Below are positions 25,545 to 34,120 of a stretch of DNA of 64,000 nt, piece after piece. The translations under genes were made by a program, and so were the position numbers. The DNA lies in contig CAKQME010000005.1 of assembly GCA_934254815.1 (NCBI GenBank), positions 62,001 to 126,000 on the forward strand, in the 5' to 3' direction. The notes beneath the pieces were generated by a model. The model was not told the DNA's origin and searched no databases. It saw only the letters and a list, made by a program, of their open reading frames with translations. How positions within the stretch are numbered: position 1 is the first letter of the stretch; the number at the start of each line of letters is the position of its first letter. This stretch comes from an uncultured Clostridia bacterium (GTDB lineage: Bacteria > Bacillota > Clostridia > Christensenellales > Borkfalkiaceae).

Positions 25545-26483
25545 CTATCTGACAATGTTAAGCGGATTTTTCATAGGCAATTCGTTTACTATGCGATAGC
25601 CGTTTTTTTCTATTACCGTTACGTTATCCGAGTTTTCGTTGGTACATACGACATAATCGCCTGTCAAATCGAAATCTCTCGGTCCCGATCCGCCGCAAGA
25701 GAACCTTCCGTAAAACAGCAAATCGGCGTTCTCCGCATTATACGCTAACACTTCGTTTTCTCCGCGAACGGAAACGTAAATTCTGTTTTCTTTTTCGTCG
25801 AGCCTTATCGCCGCCGCGGTCGAATTCTTGTTTTTGCAATCAAGTTTTGTCGTGCTTATATATTCCGCTTTTCCGTCCGAATAAGCGAAAACGCTTATCG
25901 ACGGCACGAGTTCGTTTACCGCGTAAATATATTTACCGCATTTTGAAAAGACAAAATGTCTTACCCCGTAACCGTCGGGGAGTTTTGCCCGCGATATTTC
26001 TTTTAAATCACGGTCATAAATAAATATCGTATCCAATCCCAAATCGCAACACAAAACGTATTTCTTATCGGGTGAAAACGCTACGAAATGCGTATGCGGC
26101 ATATCCTGTCTCGGCAAATTGACGCCATTTCCGCTGTGCAAAACGACTTTTTCGCAATTTTTAACGATGTTTCCGCTTAAATAATTGACGATATACGCGT
26201 CCTTATCTACCGCTATATGGCAAGCGCACCTGCCGAGCGTATTTTGCATATCCGAACAATCGGTAAAATCCGTTTTACACGAAAAATATCCGCTGTTATC
26301 GTTCATTTCGTAAGGCGAACGCAAAATAATATGCAATCTTTCGCCGCTTTTGACTGCGTACATCGGCTTAGGACAAGGCAAATACGCTATTTGTTTTAAC
26401 TTTCCGTTTTCCGTCAGTTCGTATTTATACACACCGCCGCCATCTGCGACTTCGGCGCAGGACAATAAGTAAATTTCTTTCAT
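25545..26483 (-). CDS. Lactonase family seven-bladed beta-propeller protein
   Basis: A 312-aa protein with repeated beta-propeller blades of the 6-phosphogluconolactonase (YkgB-like) lactonase family. Family-like segments include PHTHFVAFSPDKKYV (about 127-141), GPRDFDLTG near 282 and TNENSDNVTVIE near 294. It would hydrolyse a sugar lactone to the free sugar acid. It is the last gene of the operon and starts 1 bp after the RraA-like stop. Its place beside a sugar dehydrogenase, an acid dehydratase and an aldolase-like gene fits hydrolysis of an aldonolactone in the cytosol; no signal peptide is visible. Confidence 0.88.
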   Translation of the reverse strand: MKEIYLLSCAEVADGGGVYKYELTENGKLKQIAYLPCPKPMYAVKSGERLHIILRSPYEMNDNSGYFSCKTDFTDCSDMQNTLGRCACHIAVDKDAYIVNYLSGNIVKNCEKVVLHSGNGVNLPRQDMPHTHFVAFSPDKKYVLCCDLGLDTIFIYDRDLKEISRAKLPDGYGVRHFVFSKCGKYIYAVNELVPSISVFAYSDGKAEYISTTKLDCKNKNSTAAAIRLDEKENRIYVSVRGENEVLAYNAENADLLFYGRFSCGGSGPRDFDLTGDYVVCTNENSDNVTVIEKNGYRIVNELPMKNPLNIVR

Positions 26484-26484
26484 A

Positions 26485-27390
26485 TCAAAGCATTGTCTGC
26501 GTGTCGTTCGGGTCGCCGTTTCTCGCAGCTTCGTATTCGGGCGACCAGTCCAAATCCCTGTATTTTTCGCCGCGCGGATCGGTTTTTATCCATTCAGTCA
26601 GCATATCGAGCATTTCTTCCGTCCATGTCGCTCTGTCTATCTTCGCCGTCGTGAATCTGTTCTGCGCTATCATTTCGAACCCGAAATCGTCTTTAACGTG
26701 GGTTTTCGCCGCGCCGTCCACCACTTCCGCAACCAAATGAGCGGGAATAAACAATACTCCGCCGCCCGCTCCGTATACTATATCGCCCGGCAAAACGGTC
26801 GCTTTGCCGATTCGCGTTATGCCGTTGAAATCTTTCATTATAAATTCGCGGATAGGCGTGGGGTCGATACCGCGGTAATAAACCTGAACGCCCTCGACGG
26901 CTTTCATCTGCTGAGTATCTCGGATACCGCCCCATATAACGCCGCCGCCCGTTTTCGTTTTCGTCTTTATAGCCGTGGTAAGGTTGCCGCCCAAAAACGT
27001 GCCTTTATAAATTTTATCGTACATATCGACGACTACCACGTCGCCTTCTACGAGACTGTCGATAACCCATTGATTGTAGTTGCCTTTTCTGCCTTCTCCC
27101 GCTCCGACCGCAAACATCGTTTCGTGTAAATCGGGACGAGTAGGAACGAAAGTCGCAGTTACCGCCCTGCCGATTAAAATTCTTCCGTCGTCGTGAAGAG
27201 TTTTCAAATCGCCCTCGAACTGACTCTCGTAACCCTTTACGAAAATAGGTTTCCAGAGTTCTTCCAACGTCATCTTACGCATTTTTTCAAGGTATTTATC
27301 CGCAACCTTGGGTCTGCCGTCGGGAAAGCGCTCGCCCTTCCACTGCGGCGTTAAGGCAATTATATCTTCTCTCGAATTAAACCTAATCAT
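26485..27390 (-). CDS. RraA-family protein, probable pyruvate aldolase-type enzyme
   Basis: A 301-aa member of the RraA/HMG-aldolase fold. The GGVIWGGIRDTQQM segment (149-162) contains the R157-D158 pair that matches the Arg-Asp of catalytically active 4-hydroxy-4-methyl-2-oxoglutarate aldolases and binds pyruvate and metal. True RNase E regulators lack the full set. An N-terminal extension of about 65 residues makes it longer than the usual 160-230 aa. The start at 27390 gives an ATGA overlap with the upstream hydrolase. In this operon it could cleave a 2-keto-3-deoxy sugar acid to pyruvate and an aldehyde (inference). Confidence 0.85.
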   Translation of the reverse strand: MIRFNSREDIIALTPQWKGERFPDGRPKVADKYLEKMRKMTLEELWKPIFVKGYESQFEGDLKTLHDDGRILIGRAVTATFVPTRPDLHETMFAVGAGEGRKGNYNQWVIDSLVEGDVVVVDMYDKIYKGTFLGGNLTTAIKTKTKTGGGVIWGGIRDTQQMKAVEGVQVYYRGIDPTPIREFIMKDFNGITRIGKATVLPGDIVYGAGGGVLFIPAHLVAEVVDGAAKTHVKDDFGFEMIAQNRFTTAKIDRATWTEEMLDMLTEWIKTDPRGEKYRDLDWSPEYEAARNGDPNDTQTML

Positions 27391-28016
27391 TTTATCTTTT
27401 TCTCCTGCTTTAAAAGCCAATCCACGTTTTCCGAATTGCCGAAGGTTTTATCCCAACAGTTATGATCGCATTCGGGGAAAACCACAAGTTGCGCGTTACC
27501 GCCGAACGCCGTGATTTTTTCGTACATTCTTTTGCTTTCTTCCGGATAGACGATTTCGTCCTTCGCCCCGTGAAAAAGCCTCAGCGGTATATTTTTCAGT
27601 CTTTCGGCGTTCCAATACATTCCGCCGCCGCAACAAATAATGCCTGCCGCAAATAATCGCGGCTCGCTTTCCATAAGTTGAAACATAGCGTAACCGCCCA
27701 TACTTACGCCCGAACCGTAAAACCGCGTTTTATCGGTAAACGGCATATCGTAAATTTTTCGAGCGAGCGATAACAACTCCCCGAAAACGTCGAACCACGA
27801 GTTATAACGACATTGCGGCGCGACGATTATCGCGTTTTGAACCTGCTCGACTATTTTCTTAACGGAAACATGATTCTTTATAACGTCCAAATCGTCACCG
27901 CGACTTCCCGCGCCGTGAGTAAAAAATATAACGGGATATTTTTTGTTTTCGTCGAAATCCGCAGGTTTCCACACAACGTACTTTATGCCGAAATCTCGAT
28001 TTTCTTCCAAAATCAT
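27387..28016 (-). CDS. Alpha/beta hydrolase, esterase-like
   Basis: A 209-aa alpha/beta hydrolase. It has an oxyanion loop FFTHGAGSRGDD near residue 35, a nucleophile elbow GVSMGGYAMF near 105, an acid Asp in HGAKDEIVYP near 160 and a His in PECDHNCW near 190. It resembles the phospholipase/feruloyl-esterase-like group found in polysaccharide loci. No signal peptide is present. The start at 28016 overlaps the SDR stop by ATGA; the frame extends upstream to 28103 but only as an alternative reading of the SDR gene. It may deacylate the substrate processed by the neighbouring glycosidase. Confidence 0.85.
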   Translation of the reverse strand: MILEENRDFGIKYVVWKPADFDENKKYPVIFFTHGAGSRGDDLDVIKNHVSVKKIVEQVQNAIIVAPQCRYNSWFDVFGELLSLARKIYDMPFTDKTRFYGSGVSMGGYAMFQLMESEPRLFAAGIICCGGGMYWNAERLKNIPLRLFHGAKDEIVYPEESKRMYEKITAFGGNAQLVVFPECDHNCWDKTFGNSENVDWLLKQEKKIK

Positions 28017-28726
28017 AAACTCATACCGCCGTCTACTTTTAAATCCGCGCCCGTTATATACGCGCTGTCGTCGCTTGCGAGAAACGCAACGATTCCGGCG
28101 CACTCTTCGGAAGTGCCGAATCTGCCCACGGGAATTACCGCTTCCACTTTCTTACGGGCTGCTTCGTCGTTATACACGTTTGCGTTTCTCGGCGTCGCAA
28201 TCGCGCCGGGGGAAACGTTGTTCACCGTTACGCCGAACGGCGCGACTTCTTTCGCTATGTTTTTGACAAGGCTCATAACCGCGCATTTCGTCGCCGCGTA
28301 AAACGAGAGTTCCGGGTGCTGACGATGCTGATTTACGCTGCCTATAGTAATTATTCTGCCGAAACCGTTTTTCTTCATTTCGGGATAGTACGCCTGCATG
28401 AGTTTAAGCGTGGAAACCACGTTTACGCTCAACTGCTTTTCGATTTCGCTATCGCTTATATCGAGCCATTTTTGTTTATACTGAACGCTTGCGTTAAGCA
28501 CGAGTACGTCTACCGCGCCCGTCTTTTCTCTCATCTCGGCAACCTGTTTCATATCGGATAAATCGCCGATAATCGCCTTATAGGCTCCTATTTCGTTTTT
28601 GATGCGTTCGGCTTTCGCTAAATCCGACGAACAATGAACGATAACTTTAAACCCGTTTTTTACAAGCCTTTCGGCTATCGCTTTGCCTATCCCTTGCGTA
28701 GACCCCGTGACCAAAGCCGTTTTCAT
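28013..28726 (-). CDS. Short-chain dehydrogenase/reductase
   Basis: A 237-aa SDR with the nucleotide-binding TGSTQGIGKA motif (7-16), LNASV near 78, the catalytic Ser in TIGSVN, and YAATK near 148. The C-terminus ends in the typical ADLKVDGGMSL. It is FabG-like in sequence. Its setting between a glycosidase and an esterase, in an operon with a lactonase and dehydratase, suggests it oxidises a sugar to its lactone. It overlaps the GH10-like gene by ATGA. The SD is AAGGAAG. Confidence 0.9.
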   Translation of the reverse strand: MKTALVTGSTQGIGKAIAERLVKNGFKVIVHCSSDLAKAERIKNEIGAYKAIIGDLSDMKQVAEMREKTGAVDVLVLNASVQYKQKWLDISDSEIEKQLSVNVVSTLKLMQAYYPEMKKNGFGRIITIGSVNQHRQHPELSFYAATKCAVMSLVKNIAKEVAPFGVTVNNVSPGAIATPRNANVYNDEAARKKVEAVIPVGRFGTSEECAGIVAFLASDDSAYITGADLKVDGGMSL

Positions 28727-29994
28727 AATTTAACTTCCTTTCCGTTTTTATCAAAGTTTACTTTATACGTTTTGCCGCCTGCCGTAACCTCGTATTCGCC
28801 GTAAAACCCTCTGAATTTCACTTCGCCGTTTTCGTCTGCCGTAAGTTCTTCGTCAGTCGTCCATACTTCTTTTATAAGATGGCGTAGACGTTTATAGGCC
28901 GGTTTCTCGCTCATATCGAAACGGAGCAAACCGCCGCGGTAATAATTTTCTCCTCCCTGCATATCGCCGGGCGTCGTAAACGCCGCGTATCCGTCGACAA
29001 GATTCCAATAAATTATCTGCGAGACGTTCGGGTAAGAAAACCACAAAGAATACAATTTCTCAATCACATCCGCTTGCGATTCTTCGTCGGTTTCTTCCGC
29101 TGTAAATGCGGGAATGGTTACTTCCGTTATTTGTATCTGCTTACCGAAGCGTGCGTAATTGTCAAGAGTTTTAAACAACTGATTTAAATCGTAGAATTTT
29201 CTTGTTTTCTCGAAATATTCCTCATTTTTTATAAAGACGTGAAACTGCATTCCGATAGCGTCGATTCTTCCGCCTTTCAGAAGTTCCGCCTCAATATAAG
29301 ACGCATAGTTATCCCATGGCGTTTCGGGGGCTTCCCACACGCCCGACCACTCGTTTATGCCGAGTATATTGTTCGGGAAATATTTTTCGGCAAGTTTAAA
29401 ACAAAAATCGATATAATCGGGATTGGTATAGAAATCGGTTTTACCTTTAACCCAGACCATTTCGTTAGTAACTTCAATAGTCGGAATTTTATCCGCATAC
29501 CTTTCGGATATTTCCTGCATGCGTTTTTCTATCAGACGTTTTTCTTCGTCCAAAGTTTTTTCTTTTAACCAATCGGGGAAAAAACTATTATAACAAAGCG
29601 CGTGTTCTCTCGGCTCTATGCCGTTTTGCTCGCAAAACTCAACGCATAAATCGGTCGGCGGTCTGCGATAAATCTTTTCGGAATTTTTATCGTATCTCGT
29701 ATGCCCCTCCGTCGGTTCCAAATCCTGCCAATAAAACGGAACGGTAGCCATATTGAAAAGCGCGGCGAGTTTTTCTTTGTACAGTTCGTTTTTCTGCTTA
29801 TCGTCGGGAATTTCGTCGAGCATAAACATATTGCAACCAAAACGAAATTTATGATTTTTAAGTTTTACCGAAACGTTGTTTCCCGCTTTCGTCTTTATTG
29901 CAAAATCGCCCTTTCGATTTTTTTCTATGCCGTCTGCTATCCTTTTATTTATCTCGTCGTTTGTAACGATAAGTTCGTTTATATCGTAAGCCAC
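28723..29994 (-). CDS. GH10-like intracellular glycoside hydrolase (xylanase family)
   Basis: A 423-aa (beta/alpha)8 glycosidase of the GH10 type. Numbering from the upstream ATG at 30039, the fold starts near residue 65 (FRFGCNMF). The acid/base Glu is in VTNEM and the nucleophile Glu in QITEVTIP. Substrate-pocket motifs are degenerate: the usual KWxxxEP region reads FYWQDLEP and the GHxLVWH region reads REHALCYN. This suggests a non-standard or short substrate. There is no signal peptide, so it acts inside the cell. I prefer the GTG at 29994 because GGGAG lies 6 nt before it; the ATG at 30039 has a poor SD and overlaps the upstream gene. A small beta domain closes the C-terminus. Confidence 0.85.
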   Translation of the reverse strand: MAYDINELIVTNDEINKRIADGIEKNRKGDFAIKTKAGNNVSVKLKNHKFRFGCNMFMLDEIPDDKQKNELYKEKLAALFNMATVPFYWQDLEPTEGHTRYDKNSEKIYRRPPTDLCVEFCEQNGIEPREHALCYNSFFPDWLKEKTLDEEKRLIEKRMQEISERYADKIPTIEVTNEMVWVKGKTDFYTNPDYIDFCFKLAEKYFPNNILGINEWSGVWEAPETPWDNYASYIEAELLKGGRIDAIGMQFHVFIKNEEYFEKTRKFYDLNQLFKTLDNYARFGKQIQITEVTIPAFTAEETDEESQADVIEKLYSLWFSYPNVSQIIYWNLVDGYAAFTTPGDMQGGENYYRGGLLRFDMSEKPAYKRLRHLIKEVWTTDEELTADENGEVKFRGFYGEYEVTAGGKTYKVNFDKNGKEVKL

Positions 29995-30029
29995 AACTAT
30001 CTCCCGTAAATTATTTATTTCTCCGTTTT

Positions 30030-31343
30030 TTACGACCATTCGCGATCGTTAGACCATTCTTTATCCCAAGCGGAAGTGTCACTCCAAGGCTTGTCACAGT
30101 CGGCTTTTTTGAACTTTTTAATAAGTTCTTCGTTTAAACTTTCTATTCCGAGACCCGGCGCGTCGGGAACTTTTATAAATCCGTTTTCGAGTTTAACAGC
30201 GGGTTTTACCAAATCGAACCATTCGGGGTGGTCGACGGAATGAAACTCTATCGCCAAAATATTTTTAAGCGCAGCCGCCGCATGTACCGCAGCCATAAAT
30301 GCTATTGGGCTTTCCGCCATATGTATGGCAAGCGCGACTCCGTATTTGTCGCACAAATCGCCGACTTTTTTCATTTCGGAAATACCGCCGACCGTAAGTA
30401 AATCGGGATGAACGACGTTTACGCCAGCCTGCATAATCTTTTCAAAGTTCTCGGAAAGGTAAATATCTTCGCCCGTACAAATCGGCACGCAGGAATTTTC
30501 CGCAAACTTTTTTATATCCTTTACGTTTTGCCACGGCGTTAAATCTTCCATCCATGCGATATTGTATTTTTCGAGGCGTTTTGCGAACCTTATGGCGTCC
30601 TCTATCGCGACGTGTCCGAAATGGTCTATCGCAAGCGGAACTTCGTAACCGATAACGTCTCTGACCTGCTTGACGTAATCTTCGAGATAGTCAAGCCCCT
30701 TTTCGGTAACGTGAATACCCGTTGCATAATGCGGAATAGTAAAAATCTGATAATTTTTACCGAACATAAGCGACTTGTCTATCGAACCCGACTGGTGACA
30801 AATAGCCTTCATATTGTACTTTTTGAAATCTTCTATCATTCCGAGCGGAGCGTTAAGCGTTCCGGGTTCGTCGTATAAAAGTTCTATTCCCAAGTCCATT
30901 TTAAGGAAGGTAAATCCTTGTTCCATACGCTTTTTCAAGGCTTTGCCCATATCCGTTCCCGTATGCTTGCCGTCAACGTCGGTATCGCAGTAAATGCGTA
31001 CTTCGTCGCGCCATTTGCCGCCAAGCAGTTGATACACGGGCACGCCGTAAAACTTACCTATAATATCCCAAAGCGCGATTTCGATACCCGAAACGCCGCC
31101 GCCCTGACGGGAATGTCCGCCAAACTGCTTTATGCGGTTAAAAATCTTCTCTACGTTAAGCGGGTTTTCGCCTAATATCCTCGACTTAAGCATTTTTGCG
31201 TAAGTCGCGCTCGACGCGTCGCGCACTTCTCCGTAGCCGACGATCCCCGCGTTTGTATAGATTTTCAATAAAATCATATGTTTTGGGAGTCCGTCGATAT
31301 CGGCAACCCTTAAATCGGTAATTTTCAATTCGCTTGCAGTCAT
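30030..31343 (-). CDS. Mandelate racemase/muconate lactonizing-type sugar acid dehydratase
   Basis: A 437-aa enolase-superfamily enzyme. The barrel metal ligands appear as AIDHFGH, WMEDLTPW and CTGEDIY, with a catalytic-type His in LAIHMAESP. This pattern fits the mannonate/galactonate dehydratase-like branch, which removes water from an aldonic acid to give a 2-keto-3-deoxy acid. The N-terminal capping domain (about 1-125) is present. It is the first gene of the operon (SD AAGGAG), divergent from an AraC regulator. The exact sugar acid cannot be told from sequence. Confidence 0.9.
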   Translation of the reverse strand: MTASELKITDLRVADIDGLPKHMILLKIYTNAGIVGYGEVRDASSATYAKMLKSRILGENPLNVEKIFNRIKQFGGHSRQGGGVSGIEIALWDIIGKFYGVPVYQLLGGKWRDEVRIYCDTDVDGKHTGTDMGKALKKRMEQGFTFLKMDLGIELLYDEPGTLNAPLGMIEDFKKYNMKAICHQSGSIDKSLMFGKNYQIFTIPHYATGIHVTEKGLDYLEDYVKQVRDVIGYEVPLAIDHFGHVAIEDAIRFAKRLEKYNIAWMEDLTPWQNVKDIKKFAENSCVPICTGEDIYLSENFEKIMQAGVNVVHPDLLTVGGISEMKKVGDLCDKYGVALAIHMAESPIAFMAAVHAAAALKNILAIEFHSVDHPEWFDLVKPAVKLENGFIKVPDAPGLGIESLNEELIKKFKKADCDKPWSDTSAWDKEWSNDREWS

Positions 31344-31408
31344 ATAACTCTCCTTGCTGTTTTTATCGTTCTTAAGTCTGTTTTACGGCAAATCCCGCCG
31401 TAATCGGC

Positions 31409-31436
31409 TTGACAATAAAAATTTTTATGATATAAT
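31409..31436 (+). promoter_or_regulatory. Promoter of the AraC regulator gene
   Basis: TTGACA (31409-31414), 16-bp spacer and TATAAT (31431-31436) on the plus strand. The leader to the regulator at 31611 would be about 170 nt and contains the operator-like direct repeats. Confidence 0.65.
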
Positions 31437-31560
31437 ATTTGCGTAATCAACAATATCGATTGTCTCTACAAAATTGTTTTATTATTTTTTTATCGAAAAA
31501 ACGAAATAGTACGCAAATATTTTCGACTATAGTATATCATTTTATCTTTTTTAACTCAAT

Positions 31561-31593
31561 AACAATGTTGCTGTTTTTGCAAACAATGTTGCT
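31561..31593 (+). promoter_or_regulatory. Candidate AraC-type operator: 12-bp direct repeats
   Basis: AACAATGTTGCT occurs at 31561-31572 and again at 31582-31593, spaced 21 bp (two helical turns), which suits side-by-side binding of an AraC dimer. A related CAACAATATCGATTGT lies at about 31448-31463. All are in the divergent gap between the regulator and the catabolic operon. A TATAAT (31593-31598) overlaps the second repeat but sits too close to the SD to be the main promoter. Confidence 0.5.
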
Positions 31594-31610
31594 ATAATGA
31601 AAGGAGCGCA

Positions 31611-32489
31611 ATGAAACAAACAATAGATACTTTTACAGATAATTACGGTAACCAGATTTTCAGAATATATGTATCTATGCCTCCGGCAATGAAAAGACAA
31701 AAAAGACTACACAGGCATACCGAGTTTGAAATTTCGCTTATATTATCCGGTAAAGGAGTTTACAGTACCACTTCGGGCGAATATCGTTTTGAAAAAGGCG
31801 ATATGTTTCTTTTTTCGACGAACGAATATCACTACATAACAGATATCGAATACGGCGACGATAACTATTTTCAGATTCTTAACATTCAATTCGCGCCCGC
31901 TTTTATTTACGAATCAGGCAACCCGAAAGACACGCTGTTTATGAATATCTTTCTGCGCCGCACCGCCGAGTTCCGTAATATGCTTACGAGAGATAACCCG
32001 TATACCGAACAAACCCGCCAACTTTTCTATAACGTAAAACGGGAATGTGAAGAGAAAAATTTGTGCTATCGCACGGAAACAAGAAACAAAGTAATTTCTA
32101 TACTTATAAATATTTTCAGAAATTACAATTATGCCGAAACCACAATATCGTCATCGGCTTCGTACAACATCGAAAGCTTACAAAAAGCAATTGCTTATAT
32201 TAACGAAAATTATTGTTACGATATCTCTCTCGACGCTATTGCTAAGGCAGCTTTCTTATCTAAGTTTCATTTTATGCATTTGTTTAAATCCACTTATAAT
32301 ATGACGGTATGGGATTATATTAACATAAAACGGATTGATAAAGCGCTGTTTTTACTTGCAACCGGCAACGAAAACGTTTTAAGCGTAGCGGTAAAAAGCG
32401 GATTTAATAACAGCGCAAACTTCAACCGTATTTTCAAAAAAATAACGGGTTTAACCCCGATGGAATATCGAAAATCCGCTAAAATTTAA
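31611..32489 (+). CDS. AraC-family transcriptional regulator with cupin sensor
   Basis: A 292-aa regulator. The N-terminal cupin domain (about 1-150; HRHTEFEISLILSGKG near 34-49) would sense a sugar or sugar acid. The C-terminal double HTH (about 190-290) ends in the family signature with SGFNNSANFNRIFKK and GLTPMEYRK. It is divergent from the sugar-acid operon at 25545-31343 and is very probably its activator. A strong SD (AAGGAG) precedes the ATG. Confidence 0.93.
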   Translation: MKQTIDTFTDNYGNQIFRIYVSMPPAMKRQKRLHRHTEFEISLILSGKGVYSTTSGEYRFEKGDMFLFSTNEYHYITDIEYGDDNYFQILNIQFAPAFIYESGNPKDTLFMNIFLRRTAEFRNMLTRDNPYTEQTRQLFYNVKRECEEKNLCYRTETRNKVISILINIFRNYNYAETTISSSASYNIESLQKAIAYINENYCYDISLDAIAKAAFLSKFHFMHLFKSTYNMTVWDYINIKRIDKALFLLATGNENVLSVAVKSGFNNSANFNRIFKKITGLTPMEYRKSAKI

Positions 32490-32545
32490 TCATAGAAACA
32501 ACTTTTAATTCTGCAGACATTTGCCTGTTAGAATATATAAAAAAT

Positions 32546-32570
32546 GCGCCGCCACAGAAAGTGGCGGCGC
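32546..32570 (-). terminator. Terminator of plsY (also facing the AraC gene)
   Basis: A perfect 10-bp GC-rich hairpin (GCGCCGCCAC and complement, loop of 5). On the minus strand a long T-run follows, a good intrinsic terminator for plsY. On the plus strand it may also end the AraC transcript. Confidence 0.8.
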
Positions 32571-32586
32571 TATGATTTTAAACTTT

Positions 32587-33309
32587 TTATTGATTTTCTT
32601 TACTCTCTTTACGCTCTTTAAGTTCTTCTTTTACTTCGGCGCGTTTTTTAAACGTAAATTTCTTTTCTTCTTTACGGATAAGTCTGCCGATATTGCTTCT
32701 ATGCAAAAATATAACAAGCGCGCCCGCAAATATCGCAAGGCACATTTTATACAACGTGAACGGCTGACTTCCGAAAAATATCGAATAGCTGTGTACGTTA
32801 AACACGTAAAACAACACGCCAGTTACTATAAACGCCGCAGCCGCCGAGATAGACGATATCGACACGATATGCGTTATTATAAACACTATTACGAAGACCG
32901 AAATAATTATCAGAAATGCTTTCCAGTCGGTCATCAGCGCGACAGCCGCCCCGACCGTAACGCCCTTACCGCCTTTAAAGCCGAAAAATATCGGATACGC
33001 ATGACCTAAAAAGCACCCCGCGCCCGCTAACACATAGGCAAGCTCGCCTGCTGTAAAGTCCGGAATCAACACTCCGAGCAAAACAGGTATAAGCATAGCG
33101 ATTACAGCCTTTAAAAAGTCACCGAGCAAGACAAGCAGACCGCCGAAAAGCCCGTATACTCTCGCCATATTGGTTGCGCCGGCATTATGGCTTCCGTAAT
33201 TTCTCACGTCGCCTTTATATATGAGTTTCGACAAGAGTACCGACGCGCTTATCGAACCGAGCAAATATCCCGCAACCGTACAGAGTACGGTAAGTATCGC
33301 ATTTAACAT
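32587..33309 (-). CDS. plsY: Acyl-phosphate:glycerol-3-phosphate acyltransferase PlsY
   Basis: A 240-aa polytopic membrane enzyme that makes lysophosphatidic acid from acyl phosphate and glycerol-3-phosphate. Motif 1 reads GSHNAGATN (about 39-47), a variant of the usual GSGNPGATN. Motif 3 is GHAYPIFFGFKGGKGV (about 102-117). A charged Lys/Glu-rich tail of about 35 residues, longer than in most PlsY proteins, follows the last helix. The SD is GGGAGG. Confidence 0.95.
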   Translation of the reverse strand: MLNAILTVLCTVAGYLLGSISASVLLSKLIYKGDVRNYGSHNAGATNMARVYGLFGGLLVLLGDFLKAVIAMLIPVLLGVLIPDFTAGELAYVLAGAGCFLGHAYPIFFGFKGGKGVTVGAAVALMTDWKAFLIIISVFVIVFIITHIVSISSISAAAAFIVTGVLFYVFNVHSYSIFFGSQPFTLYKMCLAIFAGALVIFLHRSNIGRLIRKEEKKFTFKKRAEVKEELKERKESKENQ

Positions 33310-33366
33310 TTTTCGCCTCCCAGGACAATAAAATATGCACTATTATACGACAACGGCAAAAAAATG

Positions 33367-34119
33367 TCAACCGTTGGTATTGTTGTTGCGTTTAAAAAAC
33401 TTCCACGATTTGAATTTTTTCTTCTTCTCTTCTCCTGCATAATTTTCAAGGTCGCCGTCAAGATCTTTTTTACCGTGAATACCGAAGAAAAAACTCGTTT
33501 TTTCTTTGATTTGCTGCGCTTTATTTTGCACGGAAAGTTTAAACGCCTCGTATTTTACGACTATATCGTTTTCTTTAGCCCACGTTCTTATTTTTGCCAC
33601 AACATGGAAAGAATAACCTATATCGACGATAAACACCCCGAAATATATTCCGATCAGATAAGAATAAAGAGGATTAGCGTCTATCCACCCCGCCGCAACA
33701 ACAACAAACTTGTGAATAAAAAGATAATACACCGCGCCTATAATACCCCAGAACAAAGTGAACAACGGACATATTATACCCTGAATATTTCCCGGACGAG
33801 AGGTGTAATCCCACAATTTTACGTTCATACCTTTTATGAAAATAAGCCCCGTTATATATTCGACGAAAGTCATCGCGAACGTAATGACGAAAATTACAAA
33901 CACGGCGCGCCATACTTCGGATTGAATGAACGAATAATCAATCGAGCTTATAAGATAAAGGCACAATGTGCCGACACCGTATAAAGGCAGGCAGGGTCCT
34001 GTCAGAAACCCCGGATTTATCCATTTTTTATGAACAGTTCTTCTGAATACGAGTTCTATGAGATAACCCATAGTTCCGCCGATTATAAATATCAGCGACC
34101 AGCGTATAACGTTTGCCAT
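33367..34119 (-). CDS. Putative ABC-transporter-type membrane protein (CmpB family)
   Basis: A 250-aa protein with five or six membrane helices in the first 180 residues and a charged cytoplasmic tail. The IGGTMGYLIELVFRR start and the GFLTGPCLPLYGVG segment are hallmarks of a family annotated as putative ABC transporter permease (CmpB-like, PF06541-type). Function is unknown. It starts 1 bp before the end of the VanZ-like gene region and is expressed with it. Confidence 0.8.
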   Translation of the reverse strand: MANVIRWSLIFIIGGTMGYLIELVFRRTVHKKWINPGFLTGPCLPLYGVGTLCLYLISSIDYSFIQSEVWRAVFVIFVITFAMTFVEYITGLIFIKGMNVKLWDYTSRPGNIQGIICPLFTLFWGIIGAVYYLFIHKFVVVAAGWIDANPLYSYLIGIYFGVFIVDIGYSFHVVAKIRTWAKENDIVVKYEAFKLSVQNKAQQIKEKTSFFFGIHGKKDLDGDLENYAGEEKKKKFKSWKFFKRNNNTNG

Positions 34120-34120
34120 T

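Noticed and set aside
31593..31598. TATAAT as the main promoter of the AraC gene at 31611
   Set aside because: No -35 box at the right distance, and the transcript would start inside the SD; the promoter at 31409-31436 is better.
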